A DNA stretch of 64,000 nucleotides, from positions 62,001-126,000 of the forward strand of contig NZ_RXLO01000009.1 of NCBI RefSeq assembly GCF_003958645.1. Reading direction: 5' to 3'. Source of the DNA: Chitinophaga rhizosphaerae (GTDB taxonomy: Bacteria > Bacteroidota > Bacteroidia > Chitinophagales > Chitinophagaceae). The notes under the pieces are model-generated. The model worked only from the letters and a program-made list of their open reading frames with translations. It searched no databases and had not been told where the DNA came from. Made by a program: the position numbers and the translations under genes. Below, piece by piece: positions 42,066 through 50,791 of the stretch. Numbering within the stretch: position 1 is the stretch's first letter; each line of letters begins with the position of its first letter.

Positions 42066-44903
42066 ATGAAAGCACCTGAGAAGAAAAACCTGATCCGATT
42101 GTTGTGGGCGTTGCTGGCTTTGCCGGCGGGCGCCTCGGCCCAGCAGGCCGGGTTTACCTATACGGTGGCGCCGGTGTCGCAATGCGCGCCGGCCACGGTG
42201 ACGCTGAAAAATACCAGCACGGGAGGCGCGGCGTCGTACCTCTGGGATTTCGGCGACGGGAGAAGTTCCACGGAAACCGATCCCAAGGTGACTTACAACA
42301 CACCGGGCCCCGTTTCCATCAAGCTCACGGCATATTATACCGCGGCCACGGCCACATCTACCGCCAATTTCACGATATATCCCGTGCCCGTGGCGGCATT
42401 CAAGGTGGATAAACAAAAAGCCTGCGGCACTTATACCGCCACTTTCACCGACGAAACGCCCGGCGCAACCGTCCGCACCTGGGATTTCGGGGATGGATCG
42501 GCGCCCGTGACCTCGAGCGCGCCCACCGTTCAGCATACCTTCAGCAAGATCGATACATTCGATGTCTCCTTAACGGTGACCAATTCCACCGGCTGTACGC
42601 AGACTTTGCGGAAAAACGATTTCATCATGGTTTCCGCGCCCGTCATCACCATGAATTCCGCCCCGCAGGAAGGCTGCCTCCCGTTCACCGCCGTGTTCGA
42701 CGCTTCGGTGCAGGCACCCGCCGGCGACCCCGCAGTCTCCTACAGCTGGGGGTTCGGCGACAATACCACGGCCAGTTCCACCACGCCCGTCATCACCCAT
42801 CAATACACGGCCGCCGGCGATTTCAACGTGACGCTGACCGTTACCACTCAGCAGGGTTGCGCCGTGATGCAGACTTTCCCGAAACAAGTAAAAACCGGCA
42901 GCAAACCATCAAATGTGAGCTTCACCGTTTCCCGGCCAGACGATTGTGCCGGCACCATGGCGCGGTTGCTCGCCACTGCGGTGGATGCGTCGCGGTACCG
43001 GTGGGATTTCGGGGACGGATCCACCTACGAAGGCCCGGAAAACGATATCAACCATGCGTTTCGTGCAGCCGGCAACGTGACGGTCAGGATGAGCGCCGGA
43101 AACAACGGCTGCTATACCGATGCCGCACCGGTTACGGTAACGAATACCGGTCCTGTAGCGGATTTCAGGTTTTCGAGGGATTGCGGGAGCGGGGGGATGA
43201 CGTACACGTTCATGAACACGTCCACCGCCACGGCCAGCGACACCTATGAATGGAATTTCGACGACAATTCCCCGTCCGTCAACACCATCCATCCCACCCA
43301 CACTTTTTCCCAACCCGGCACCTACAACGTCCGCCTCATTGTGCGGAATGCGGCCCAGACCTGCATGAGCACCATTTACCATACCATCCAGGTGTTTGCA
43401 GCGGATTACCACACCGGCGTAGGTTCCATTTGCCGCAACAGCCAGGTGCATTACGGCGTGGTGCAGGTGCCCCATGCACTGGTGCGCCACTACGACTGGC
43501 GGTTCGGAGACGGCGAGCGGATCGTAACTACGGATGTGGATATACGCAGACTGGTCAACACCAAAGGCGTTTTCTCCGACACCCTCATCATCTTCTACAA
43601 CGATGCCGCGCTTTGCCCGGACACGATCATCAAAAAAGACCATCTCACCGTTATGGCGCCCGAAGCGCGCTTCGCAACCGGCGCTTCCGCCTGTGCGGGG
43701 CAACCGGTGCAGTTCGTCCAGCAATCCGTCCCCACACCCAACATCCCCCTGATCGCCTGGAAATGGGAATTCGGGAATGTGGCCATGTCCGACAAATCGA
43801 CGCCCGACAAGCCCACCTTCAATTCCAGCGGTAATTTCCCCGTGAAACTGGTGATCACCGACGCGCGGAACTGTATGGATTCCATCACGTTCAACGTGGC
43901 CGTCCATCCCACGCCTTTCCTCAACGTTCAGGCATCTGCCGTCAAAATCTGCGAGGGCGGCACTTCCAACCTCCAGGCCATTTCCAACGGCAACGTTACC
44001 TGGGAACCGGCTTGGCAGCTGAATTGCAGCAATTGTCCCACCCCGGTGGCCTCCCCTACCGAAGACACATCCTACATCGCAACGGCCATCAATACGTTCG
44101 GCTGTACCGTGAAAGACACCCTTTCCCTGCGCGTAGTTCCGAAAATATTGCTCACCGTGAGCCCCGATACCGCGATCTGCGCCGGCAGCAGCGCCCGCCT
44201 CAGGGCGAGCGGCGCCGCTTATTATGACTGGGCTCCGACGGTAACCGAAGGCGGCAACACGGCGATGCCCCTCATTACGCCTACTGTTACCACCACTTAT
44301 ACCGTAACCGCAGGCAACGGTCCCGCATGCCCCACCGAAACGCGGCCCGTGAAGGTGACGGTGAAACCCACGCCCACCGTGAACGCCGGGCCAGACCAGG
44401 TGCTCGTGGCCGGCAATACCGTAGTGCTCGAAGCCTCGTATAGCGCCGATGTGGTGCGCGGCGAATGGAAGCCCAATACCTGGATCGATTGCGCAACCTG
44501 TCCGCAAACCGTGGCTACGCCGCGTTCCGGCATCGATTACGCGTATGAAGTGACCAATAACGAAGGTTGCAAGAAGTCGGACGTGATGAATGTCAGGCTG
44601 ATCTGCGACCAGGGCAACGTGTTCCTCCCCAGCGGGTTTTCCCCGAACAACGACGGGATGAACGACGATTTCTTTCCCCGCGGCAAAGGCGTGCGGAGCG
44701 TCAATTCTTTCCGGATTTACAGCAGGAGCGGCCAGGAAGTGTTCAGCAGGAGCAATTTCCAGATGAACGATCCAGCTGCGGGCTGGAAAGGCTTGCAGAA
44801 TGGGAAACTCCTGGCGCCCGATGTCTACATCTGGCTGCTGGACGCGGTTTGCGATACCGGCGATCGATTCACCTTACAAGGAAATGTAACCTTATTACGA
44901 TAA
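42066..44903 (+). CDS. Large PKD-repeat protein with T9SS type B sorting domain
   Basis: A 945-aa predicted surface protein, second cargo of this locus. The signal peptide ends near residue 24 (GASAQ). About seven PKD-like repeats follow (YLWDFGDGR, RTWDFGDGS, YSWGFGDNT, YRWDFGDGS, YEWNFDDNS, YDWRFGDGE, WKWEFGNVA), then two short Cys-containing modules around NCSNCPTP and DCATCPQT. The sorting domain starts PSGFSPNNDGMNDDFFP and ends LQGNVTLLR. It shares the whole plan of the 1618-aa protein, 69 bp upstream, so the two likely arose by duplication. The PorP/SprF gene begins 4 bp after its stop, which strongly suggests the two are made together. Confidence 0.9.
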   Translation: MKAPEKKNLIRLLWALLALPAGASAQQAGFTYTVAPVSQCAPATVTLKNTSTGGAASYLWDFGDGRSSTETDPKVTYNTPGPVSIKLTAYYTAATATSTANFTIYPVPVAAFKVDKQKACGTYTATFTDETPGATVRTWDFGDGSAPVTSSAPTVQHTFSKIDTFDVSLTVTNSTGCTQTLRKNDFIMVSAPVITMNSAPQEGCLPFTAVFDASVQAPAGDPAVSYSWGFGDNTTASSTTPVITHQYTAAGDFNVTLTVTTQQGCAVMQTFPKQVKTGSKPSNVSFTVSRPDDCAGTMARLLATAVDASRYRWDFGDGSTYEGPENDINHAFRAAGNVTVRMSAGNNGCYTDAAPVTVTNTGPVADFRFSRDCGSGGMTYTFMNTSTATASDTYEWNFDDNSPSVNTIHPTHTFSQPGTYNVRLIVRNAAQTCMSTIYHTIQVFAADYHTGVGSICRNSQVHYGVVQVPHALVRHYDWRFGDGERIVTTDVDIRRLVNTKGVFSDTLIIFYNDAALCPDTIIKKDHLTVMAPEARFATGASACAGQPVQFVQQSVPTPNIPLIAWKWEFGNVAMSDKSTPDKPTFNSSGNFPVKLVITDARNCMDSITFNVAVHPTPFLNVQASAVKICEGGTSNLQAISNGNVTWEPAWQLNCSNCPTPVASPTEDTSYIATAINTFGCTVKDTLSLRVVPKILLTVSPDTAICAGSSARLRASGAAYYDWAPTVTEGGNTAMPLITPTVTTTYTVTAGNGPACPTETRPVKVTVKPTPTVNAGPDQVLVAGNTVVLEASYSADVVRGEWKPNTWIDCATCPQTVATPRSGIDYAYEVTNNEGCKKSDVMNVRLICDQGNVFLPSGFSPNNDGMNDDFFPRGKGVRSVNSFRIYSRSGQEVFSRSNFQMNDPAAGWKGLQNGKLLAPDVYIWLLDAVCDTGDRFTLQGNVTLLR

Positions 44904-44907
44904 TCAC

Positions 44908-45948
44908 ATGAAAACGCTGAAAAGCATGAAGAAATACTGGTTAAGCGGAATGCTCGCGTGCATCGGGCTGCCGCTGTGCGCGCAAGACATCCACCTGTCT
45001 CAGTTCATGGAAACGCCTATCCTCCGCAATCCCGCGCTGATCGGGCTTTTCAAGGGCGATGTGCGGTTCCAGGGCGTATACCGGAACCAGTGGAACAGCG
45101 TCACGATACCGTATCAGACCGGCACGCTCAGCGGGGAGATGAAGTTCCCGGTGGGGCAGTATAACGACCACGTTACGGCCGGGATACAGGCTTCGTTCGA
45201 CCGGGCGGGCTCGTCCAACCTGCAATCCGTCCAGTTCCTGCCGGCGCTCAATTACCATAAATCCCTCAGCGAAGACAAGAGCAGCTTTTTATCGGTGGGC
45301 TTCATGGGCGGGTATGTGCAGCGGCAGTTCAACCCTGCGCATCTCACGTTCAACAATCAATATACCGGCGGGCGCTTCGACCCCGCGGCGCCAACCGGCG
45401 AGGAAGGCCGCCTGAGCAAGATCGGATACGGATACTGGGACGCGGGTGTGGGGATGAGTTACAACGGCGTGCTGGGCGAGGCTACCAACTGGTTCGTGGG
45501 TGCGGCGTATTACCATTTCAACAAACCGAAAGTGTCTTTTTACGACGACGATAAAGTGACGCTCGACCCCAAGCTGAGCTTCAACCTGGGCTTTACGGTG
45601 CCGGTGTCTGAAAGGGTGCGGGTGATCGCGCATTACAACCAGGTGCACCAGGGGGCGTATTCCGAGTTCATCGGCGGTGCGTTCGTGGGGTACGGGTTGA
45701 TGGACGACGGGCTGGAATCGGACCGGGGGATGTACGGCGGGCTGTTTTACCGTTGGAACGACGCCGTTGTGCCCATGTTCCGCCTCGATATGGGGGCCTG
45801 GGAGATCGGGGTGAGCTATGATGTGAATGTGAGCCGGCTGCGGACGGCCAGCCAGGCCATGGGAGGGTTCGAAGTGTCGATGGTTTTCAAGAATTTCCTA
45901 AATCGATGGAATTCAACGCTTAACAGCGTAACCTGCCCGAGTTTTTAA
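44908..45948 (+). CDS. PorP/SprF family T9SS outer-membrane protein
   Basis: A 346-aa outer-membrane beta-barrel protein of the family that helps secrete or anchor type B cargo at the cell surface. It has a signal peptide ending near LPLCAQ and the family opening IHLSQFMETPILRNPALIGLF, followed by NQWNSVTIPYQT. The last residue is Phe (CPSF), usual for barrel proteins. It is 4 bp downstream of the 945-aa PKD protein, which makes that protein and perhaps the 1618-aa one its clients. An ATG six codons in (MKKYWL) could be the true start. Confidence 0.92.
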   Translation: MKTLKSMKKYWLSGMLACIGLPLCAQDIHLSQFMETPILRNPALIGLFKGDVRFQGVYRNQWNSVTIPYQTGTLSGEMKFPVGQYNDHVTAGIQASFDRAGSSNLQSVQFLPALNYHKSLSEDKSSFLSVGFMGGYVQRQFNPAHLTFNNQYTGGRFDPAAPTGEEGRLSKIGYGYWDAGVGMSYNGVLGEATNWFVGAAYYHFNKPKVSFYDDDKVTLDPKLSFNLGFTVPVSERVRVIAHYNQVHQGAYSEFIGGAFVGYGLMDDGLESDRGMYGGLFYRWNDAVVPMFRLDMGAWEIGVSYDVNVSRLRTASQAMGGFEVSMVFKNFLNRWNSTLNSVTCPSF

Positions 45949-46072
45949 GTGAGCAACGGACGGCTGTGGAAAAAATTGTTAAAAACGTTAAAATTTCAGA
46001 AAAAAGAGCAGGGAAATTGCACAATTTGGCAGACCGTTTGTTATCTTTATATAGCAACCAAACCGCAAAAAT

Positions 46073-46104
46073 TTGGGTAATATTTAAAAAAATTTATATC
46101 TTTG
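46073..46104 (+). promoter_or_regulatory. Promoter TTG-N21-TATCTTTG of the small T9SS sorting-domain gene
   Basis: TTG (46073-46075) and TATCTTTG (46097-46104) lie in a 160-bp AT-rich gap. The box ends 6 bp before the ATG at 46111, so the mRNA leader is very short or absent. Confidence 0.65.
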
Positions 46105-46110
46105 GGTTCT

Positions 46111-46473
46111 ATGTACAAAACCGTTACTCTCATCCTATTTACTTTCTTCTGCGCCCTGTCGTTACCGGCATGGTCCCAAAGCAAGTCTACCAATCCCTCA
46201 ACATTCCCCGAGGGCGAGAATACGAGTAAGGTAGTGAAGGCCTATCCGAATCCCGCTACAACCAAGATTTATTTCGAAATTCAGCGTAATAACGATAAGG
46301 TTTACGAGATTATTGTATATAACTTCCTGGGCAAGAAGGTGGATCACCTGAAGAACCTTGCCAACCGCGCGCAACTTCCATTGGACAATTATTACAGCGG
46401 TCTTTACATTTTCCAGTTAAGGGAAAAAGACGGGACGCTGGTGGAATCGGGGAAGTTCAACGTCGTCAAATAA
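46111..46473 (+). CDS. Minimal exported protein consisting mainly of a T9SS type A sorting domain
   Basis: A 120-aa protein: signal peptide (residues 1-22, ending PAWSQ), about 20 residues of polar linker, then a full type A sorting domain from VVKAYPNPATTKIYFEI through VYNFLGKKV and YYSGLYIFQLREK to the end KFNVVK. There is no room for a cargo domain, so the sorting domain is the protein. The start is ATG at 46111; an in-frame TTG nine bases earlier overlaps the -7 box. It has its own promoter and terminator beside the PorP/PKD locus. A function as a decoy, plug or partner of the T9SS machinery would be inference only. Confidence 0.85.
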   Translation: MYKTVTLILFTFFCALSLPAWSQSKSTNPSTFPEGENTSKVVKAYPNPATTKIYFEIQRNNDKVYEIIVYNFLGKKVDHLKNLANRAQLPLDNYYSGLYIFQLREKDGTLVESGKFNVVK

Positions 46474-46501
46474 CCGTTACGAGTAGGAATATTTAAGATA
46501 T

Positions 46502-46539
46502 AAAAGGCTGACAGGATGCACAGGCACCGTCGGCCTTTT
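46502..46539 (+). terminator. Rho-independent terminator after the sorting-domain gene
   Basis: Stem AAAAGGCTGAC (46502-46512) with GTCGGCCTTTT (46529-46539), one G-U pair in RNA, is followed by a T run to 46541. Confidence 0.75.
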
Positions 46540-46561
46540 TTCTTTCTCTTGCATGCCATGA

Positions 46562-46594
46562 AAAACGGCGCCCCCGGACCGGGAGCGCCGTTTT
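46562..46594 (-). terminator. Terminator of the rlmI-like gene
   Basis: Stem AAAACGGCGC (46562-46571) with GCGCCGTTTT (46585-46594) is followed on the minus strand by T5. It lies 26 bp after the stop of the rlmI-like gene at 46620. Confidence 0.75.
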
Positions 46595-46619
46595 CGATTA
46601 TCGTTTTCCCGGACCGGGA

Positions 46620-47792
46620 TTATTGTACTTCCACGATAAGGAACTTCAGGTACGTCGTGTTCTCGATGTTCCAGAGGATGGGATGGTCTTGCGCCTGCGT
46701 CTGGAACGTAACCTGGCGGAGGCGTTTGCGCGCGTCTTTCGCCGCCATGTCGATCGTTTCGAGGAACATGGACGGGTCTACCAGGTTGGTGCAGCTCGCC
46801 GTTACCAGGAAGCCGCCCGGTTTCAGGAGCTTCATCCCGCGGAGGTTGATCTCCTTATATCCCGTGATCGCTTTCTGGATGTTTTCACGGCTTTTGGTGA
46901 AGGCCGGCGGGTCGAGGATCACCACGTCGAACTTGCGCTCTTCGCGGGTCCATTGTTTCAGTTGGTCGAACGCGTTCACCGCCTGGAATTTACAGATATC
47001 CTGCAGGCCGTTCAGCTCCGCGTTGCGGCGGGCCGTGTTCACGGCGTGCTCGGAGATATCGAGGCCCAGCACGCTTTTGGCGCCGTAATGCCCCGCATGG
47101 CAGGAGAAAGTGCCCGTATAGCAAAACGCTTCGAGCACGTCTGCCCCTTTCACGATGTGCTGGATAGCGCGGCGGTTATCCTGCTGGTCGAGGAAATAAC
47201 CGGTTTTTTGTCCACCCACGATATCCACATGGAATTTCAGGCCGTTTTCGTTGATGATGATATTGGTGTCGAACGGATCGCTGAGGAAGCCTTTCTTTTG
47301 TTCGAGGCCTTCGAGTTCGCGCACGGGCACGTCGTTCCGTTCGTAGATGCCCTTGGGTTGGAAGATTTCGTGGAGGGCGTTCACGATGGCGGGTTTCCAG
47401 CGGTCGATGCCGAGGGCCATGGTCTGGAGCACGAAGTAGTCGTTGAACTTGTCGATGATGAGGGCCGGCATATCGTCTGCTTCGCCGAAGATGAGGCGGC
47501 AGTTTTCCACATACCCGAGCTTTTTCCGGTATTCCCAGGCTTTGCGGAGGCGGTGGAGGAAGAACCCTTCGTCGATGGTCTCGTTCCGGTCGCGGGTGAG
47601 CAGCCGCACGAGGATCTGGGATTGGGGGTTGATGTATCCCCGGCCAACGAAAATACCGTTATGCGTGAACACGTCCACGATATCGCCGGCGTTCACTTCC
47701 CCTTCGATCTGGCCCACTTCGTTGCCGAAAACCCAGGGGTGCCCCGTCAATACGCGGTTCGCTATCTTTTTCTTGAGAAATACCTTGGTCAT
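46620..47792 (-). CDS. rlmI: 23S rRNA cytosine C5 methyltransferase, RlmI-like
   Basis: A 390-aa SAM-dependent rRNA methyltransferase. The N-terminal PUA domain (about residues 1-75, HPWVFGNEVGQIEGEV) binds RNA; the middle domain holds GYFLDQQDNRRAIQ; the Rossmann domain has VLEAFCYTGTFSCHAG and the catalytic VILDPPAFTKS. This is the RlmI/YccW plan (m5C1962 in E. coli), though other targets are possible in Bacteroidota. It has its own promoter (47810-47817) and terminator. Confidence 0.88.
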   Translation of the reverse strand: MTKVFLKKKIANRVLTGHPWVFGNEVGQIEGEVNAGDIVDVFTHNGIFVGRGYINPQSQILVRLLTRDRNETIDEGFFLHRLRKAWEYRKKLGYVENCRLIFGEADDMPALIIDKFNDYFVLQTMALGIDRWKPAIVNALHEIFQPKGIYERNDVPVRELEGLEQKKGFLSDPFDTNIIINENGLKFHVDIVGGQKTGYFLDQQDNRRAIQHIVKGADVLEAFCYTGTFSCHAGHYGAKSVLGLDISEHAVNTARRNAELNGLQDICKFQAVNAFDQLKQWTREERKFDVVILDPPAFTKSRENIQKAITGYKEINLRGMKLLKPGGFLVTASCTNLVDPSMFLETIDMAAKDARKRLRQVTFQTQAQDHPILWNIENTTYLKFLIVEVQ

Positions 47793-47809
47793 TGTTTATT
47801 ATTGGAGCG

Positions 47810-47817
47810 CAAAGGTA
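47810..47817 (-). promoter_or_regulatory. Putative rlmI-like gene promoter, -7 box TACCTTTG
   Basis: The + strand reads CAAAGGTA, a perfect TAnnTTTG match on the minus strand, 18 bp upstream of the ATG. Confidence 0.6.
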
Positions 47818-47917
47818 CAAAATGCAGGGAATCCTTCCCGATCCTGCCAAATTGTCCAGAAACGGGCGCTTGGCAAAGTTATTGTCGAGGGGTAACTTGC
47901 AGACAATAAGTACGATT

Positions 47918-48484
47918 ATGACAGAAAAAGATAAAGATATGCAGGCAAATGGGCAGGAACCCCGTGAAATGGACATCAATTCCGATGAAAACCAGGCCGG
48001 ATCTTCCCACTTGAACGATGCGCTGCCGGAAGAGGACGAGGCCGACAAGCTCCGTTCGGACCTCGACGAACTACGTAAAAAATATCTCCTGCTGAACGCG
48101 GATTTCGATAATTTCAGGAAGCGAAACGCCAAAGAACGGATCGAGCTGATCAACACTGCCAACAAAGAAGTGATCGTTGCCCTACTCGATGTGCTCGATG
48201 ATTCCGAAAGAGCCGCCAAACAGCTGGAAACATCGGGAGAAGCCACCGCAGTGAAAGAAGGTGTGATGCTGGTTTTCAACAAATTCCAGCACATTCTGCA
48301 ATCCAAGGGCCTTAAACCCATGGAAGCCATGCAAGAGGAATTCAACCCGGACCTCCACGAAGCCGTGACCGAAATCCCTGCCCCTACAGACGATCTGAAA
48401 GGCAAGGTGCTCGATGTACTGCAAAAAGGCTATTACCTCAACGACAAAATCATCCGCCATGCCCGCGTGGTAGTCGGAAAATGA
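47918..48484 (+). CDS. grpE: Nucleotide exchange factor GrpE
   Basis: Co-chaperone that releases ADP from DnaK, 188 aa. An acidic N-terminal tail (about 1-45) precedes a long helix (LDELRKKYLLLNADFDNFRK) that carries the GrpE signature, followed by the beta domain (FNPDLHEAVTEIPAPTDDLK, GYYLNDKIIRHARVVV). The ATG at 47918 (MTEKDKDM) is chosen; an in-frame ATG at 47792 would add 42 residues that overlap the rlmI-like promoter region. dnaJ follows after 79 bp. No CIRCE-type operator (TTAGCACTC-N9-GAGTGCTAA) is visible upstream. Confidence 0.95.
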   Translation: MTEKDKDMQANGQEPREMDINSDENQAGSSHLNDALPEEDEADKLRSDLDELRKKYLLLNADFDNFRKRNAKERIELINTANKEVIVALLDVLDDSERAAKQLETSGEATAVKEGVMLVFNKFQHILQSKGLKPMEAMQEEFNPDLHEAVTEIPAPTDDLKGKVLDVLQKGYYLNDKIIRHARVVVGK

Positions 48485-48563
48485 CGTTGTGACAGCAGTT
48501 TTGCCAGTCCCATAGAATTTTCATAGCCTGTTCCACCGGAATGGGCTTTTCAAGTGTATAAAC

Positions 48564-49730
48564 ATGTCGACCAAGAGAGATTATTACGAAATATTAGGGG
48601 TTGCCAAAACCGCTTCCCAGGATGAAATCAAGAAATCGTACCGCAAGGTGGCGATGCAGTTCCATCCCGACCGGAACCCCGGCAATAAGGAAGCGGAAGA
48701 AAAATTCAAGGAGGCGGCGGAAGCATATGAAGTGCTCAGCGACCCCGACAAGCGCGGCCAGTACGACCGCTTCGGCCATGCCGGCATGGGCAACCGCGGC
48801 GGCTTCGGCGGCAGCGGCCACATGAACATGGACGATATCTTCTCCAACTTCGGGGATATTTTCGGGGAAGACATCTTCGGCAGCTTCTTCGGCGGCGGCG
48901 GCCAGCGTGGCGGCGGCGGCGGACGCAGGCAGCGGGGCACCCGCGGCAGCAACCTCCGTGTGAAGATCAAACTGAACTTCGAAGAGATCGCCAAAGGCAC
49001 CAATAAAAAGATCAAAGTCAAGAAACACGTCACCTGCAACACCTGCAACGGCCTCGGCGCGAAAGACAAAAACGCTTTCCAGTCGTGCACCACCTGCCAC
49101 GGCTCCGGCCAGGTACGTAAAGTGACCCAGACCTTCCTCGGCCAGATGCAAACCGTGACCACCTGCCCTACCTGTAACGGGGAAGGACAGATCATCACCA
49201 ACAAATGCACCAGCTGTAAAGGAGAAGGCCGTCAATATGGAGAAGAAACCGTTTCGATCGACATTCCCGCCGGCGTAATGGAAGGCATGCAGTTGTCCAT
49301 GAGCGGAAAAGGAAATGCCGGCGAACGCGGCGGCGCTCCGGGCGACCTGCTCATTCTCGTGGAAGAAGAACCGCACCCGGAATTGCAGCGCGACGGCCTC
49401 AATGTCGCCTTCGACCTGCACATCTCCTTCCCCGACGCGGCTTTCGGCGTTCAGCTCGAAGTACCGACCATCGACGGCAAGGCCAAGATCAAGGTTCCGC
49501 CGGGAACGCAGAGCGGTAAAATTTTCCGGCTCAAAGGCAAAGGGTTCCCTTCCGTCAACAGCTACGAAAAAGGCGATCAGCTCATCCAGGTGAATGTCTG
49601 GACGCCGCAGACGCTCACGGCCGACGAAAAGGCCATGCTCGAAAAAATGCAGGAATCCGGCAATTTCAAACCCAATCCCGAAAAATCCGAAAAAGGGTTC
49701 TTCGAGAAAGTGAAAGACATCTTCAGCTGA
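48564..49730 (+). CDS. dnaJ: Chaperone protein DnaJ
   Basis: Hsp40 co-chaperone of DnaK, 388 aa, with all usual parts: J domain with the HPD motif (QFHPDRNPGN), a Gly-rich linker (about 75-125), four zinc-finger repeats (CNTCNGLG, CTTCHGSG, CPTCNGEG, CTSCKGEG), and the C-terminal substrate-binding domains. It is the second gene of the grpE-dnaJ pair and is followed by a terminator at 49755-49779. dnaK is not in the window. Confidence 0.97.
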   Translation: MSTKRDYYEILGVAKTASQDEIKKSYRKVAMQFHPDRNPGNKEAEEKFKEAAEAYEVLSDPDKRGQYDRFGHAGMGNRGGFGGSGHMNMDDIFSNFGDIFGEDIFGSFFGGGGQRGGGGGRRQRGTRGSNLRVKIKLNFEEIAKGTNKKIKVKKHVTCNTCNGLGAKDKNAFQSCTTCHGSGQVRKVTQTFLGQMQTVTTCPTCNGEGQIITNKCTSCKGEGRQYGEETVSIDIPAGVMEGMQLSMSGKGNAGERGGAPGDLLILVEEEPHPELQRDGLNVAFDLHISFPDAAFGVQLEVPTIDGKAKIKVPPGTQSGKIFRLKGKGFPSVNSYEKGDQLIQVNVWTPQTLTADEKAMLEKMQESGNFKPNPEKSEKGFFEKVKDIFS

Positions 49731-49754
49731 TTTTCCAGCATACGATATGGCAGC

Positions 49755-49779
49755 AGCCGGAACGGACTTCGTTCCGGCT
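49755..49779 (+). terminator. Rho-independent terminator after dnaJ
   Basis: A perfect 10-bp stem (AGCCGGAACG, 49755-49764, with CGTTCCGGCT, 49770-49779) with a 5-nt loop is followed, after GTCGC, by a short T run. Confidence 0.75.
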
Positions 49780-49840
49780 GTCGCTTTTTGGGCCGCCCGC
49801 TGGCGCATCCGGGAGGAAAATCGCATATTTGCACACGATT

Positions 49841-50785
49841 ATGTCCGATAAGTACCAGATGTTCGAAAACCGGCTGGCCAAGGTCTACAAGCACCTGGCC
49901 AAGACCGCCCGGCGGCAGGGGATCACCTGTTTCCGCCTTTACGACCGCGACCTGCCGGAATTCCCGCTCATCATCGAGCTGTATGAAGACAAGGTGTCTG
50001 TAGCCGAATACATCAGCTCGCACGGGATGGACGACGATGCGTACGACGCGTGGCTCGAGCAGAGCGTGGTTTCCGTCGGGAAAGTGCTGGAAGTGCCGCG
50101 GGAAGACATTTTCCTGCGTACCCGCCAGCGCAAGGCCGACCGGCAAAGCCAGTACGAAAAACTCAGCCTGGAGAAAGCGGAGATCCATGTGAAGGAAGAC
50201 GGGCTGACGTTCAAAGTCAATCTTTCCGATTACCTCGATACCGGTCTTTTCCTCGACCATCGCATCACGCGGCATATGGTACGGGAGGAATCGGCGGGCA
50301 AGCACGTCCTCAACCTGTTCTGCTACACCGGATCTTTTTCCGTGTATGCCGCTGCCGGGGGAGCCGCTTCCGTTACGTCGGCCGACCTGTCCAAAACCTA
50401 TCTCAAATGGGCGGAAGACAACTTGGAGCTCAACGGCATCTACGATCCTTCCAGGCATCATTACGTGCATGCAGACGTGTTGCAATATGTCGACGAATTG
50501 AAGATCAATACGTTCGACCTGGTGGTGATGGACCCGCCCACGTTCTCCAACAGCAAGCGCATGAAAGATTTCCTCGACATCCAGCGAGACCACGTAACGC
50601 TGATCAACAAGGTGCTCATGGCGATGAAGAAAGACGGCGTGCTGTATTTCAGCAACAACCTGCGCCGTTTCGAGCTGGACGAGCCCGCCATAGCAGCCAG
50701 TTCCATCAGGAATATCACAGCGCAAACCATTCCTTTCGATTTCCAGGGGAAGCTGCAACGGCATTGCTTCCGCATCACCAAATAA
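49841..50785 (+). CDS. Class I SAM methyltransferase, RlmK-like
   Basis: A 314-aa protein like the C-terminal (RlmK) half of the E. coli RlmKL rRNA methyltransferase. The N-terminal part (about 1-110) is a structural lead-in, followed by GLFLDHRITRHMVREE, the SAM loop VLNLFCYTGSFSVYAA, and the catalytic-type VVMDPPTFSNSKRM. The target could be rRNA m7G, but that is inference from family. The ATG at 49841 (MSDKYQMF) is used; an in-frame TTG twelve bases upstream is less likely. The gene ends 6 bp before the next one, a symporter, and they may share a transcript. Confidence 0.86.
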   Translation: MSDKYQMFENRLAKVYKHLAKTARRQGITCFRLYDRDLPEFPLIIELYEDKVSVAEYISSHGMDDDAYDAWLEQSVVSVGKVLEVPREDIFLRTRQRKADRQSQYEKLSLEKAEIHVKEDGLTFKVNLSDYLDTGLFLDHRITRHMVREESAGKHVLNLFCYTGSFSVYAAAGGAASVTSADLSKTYLKWAEDNLELNGIYDPSRHHYVHADVLQYVDELKINTFDLVVMDPPTFSNSKRMKDFLDIQRDHVTLINKVLMAMKKDGVLYFSNNLRRFELDEPAIAASSIRNITAQTIPFDFQGKLQRHCFRITK

Positions 50786-50791
50786 CAGTAT

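Noticed and set aside
47792..47917. An N-terminal extension of grpE from an upstream ATG
   Set aside because: It would begin at the divergent rlmI-like start and run through that gene's promoter; GrpE proteins do not share those residues.
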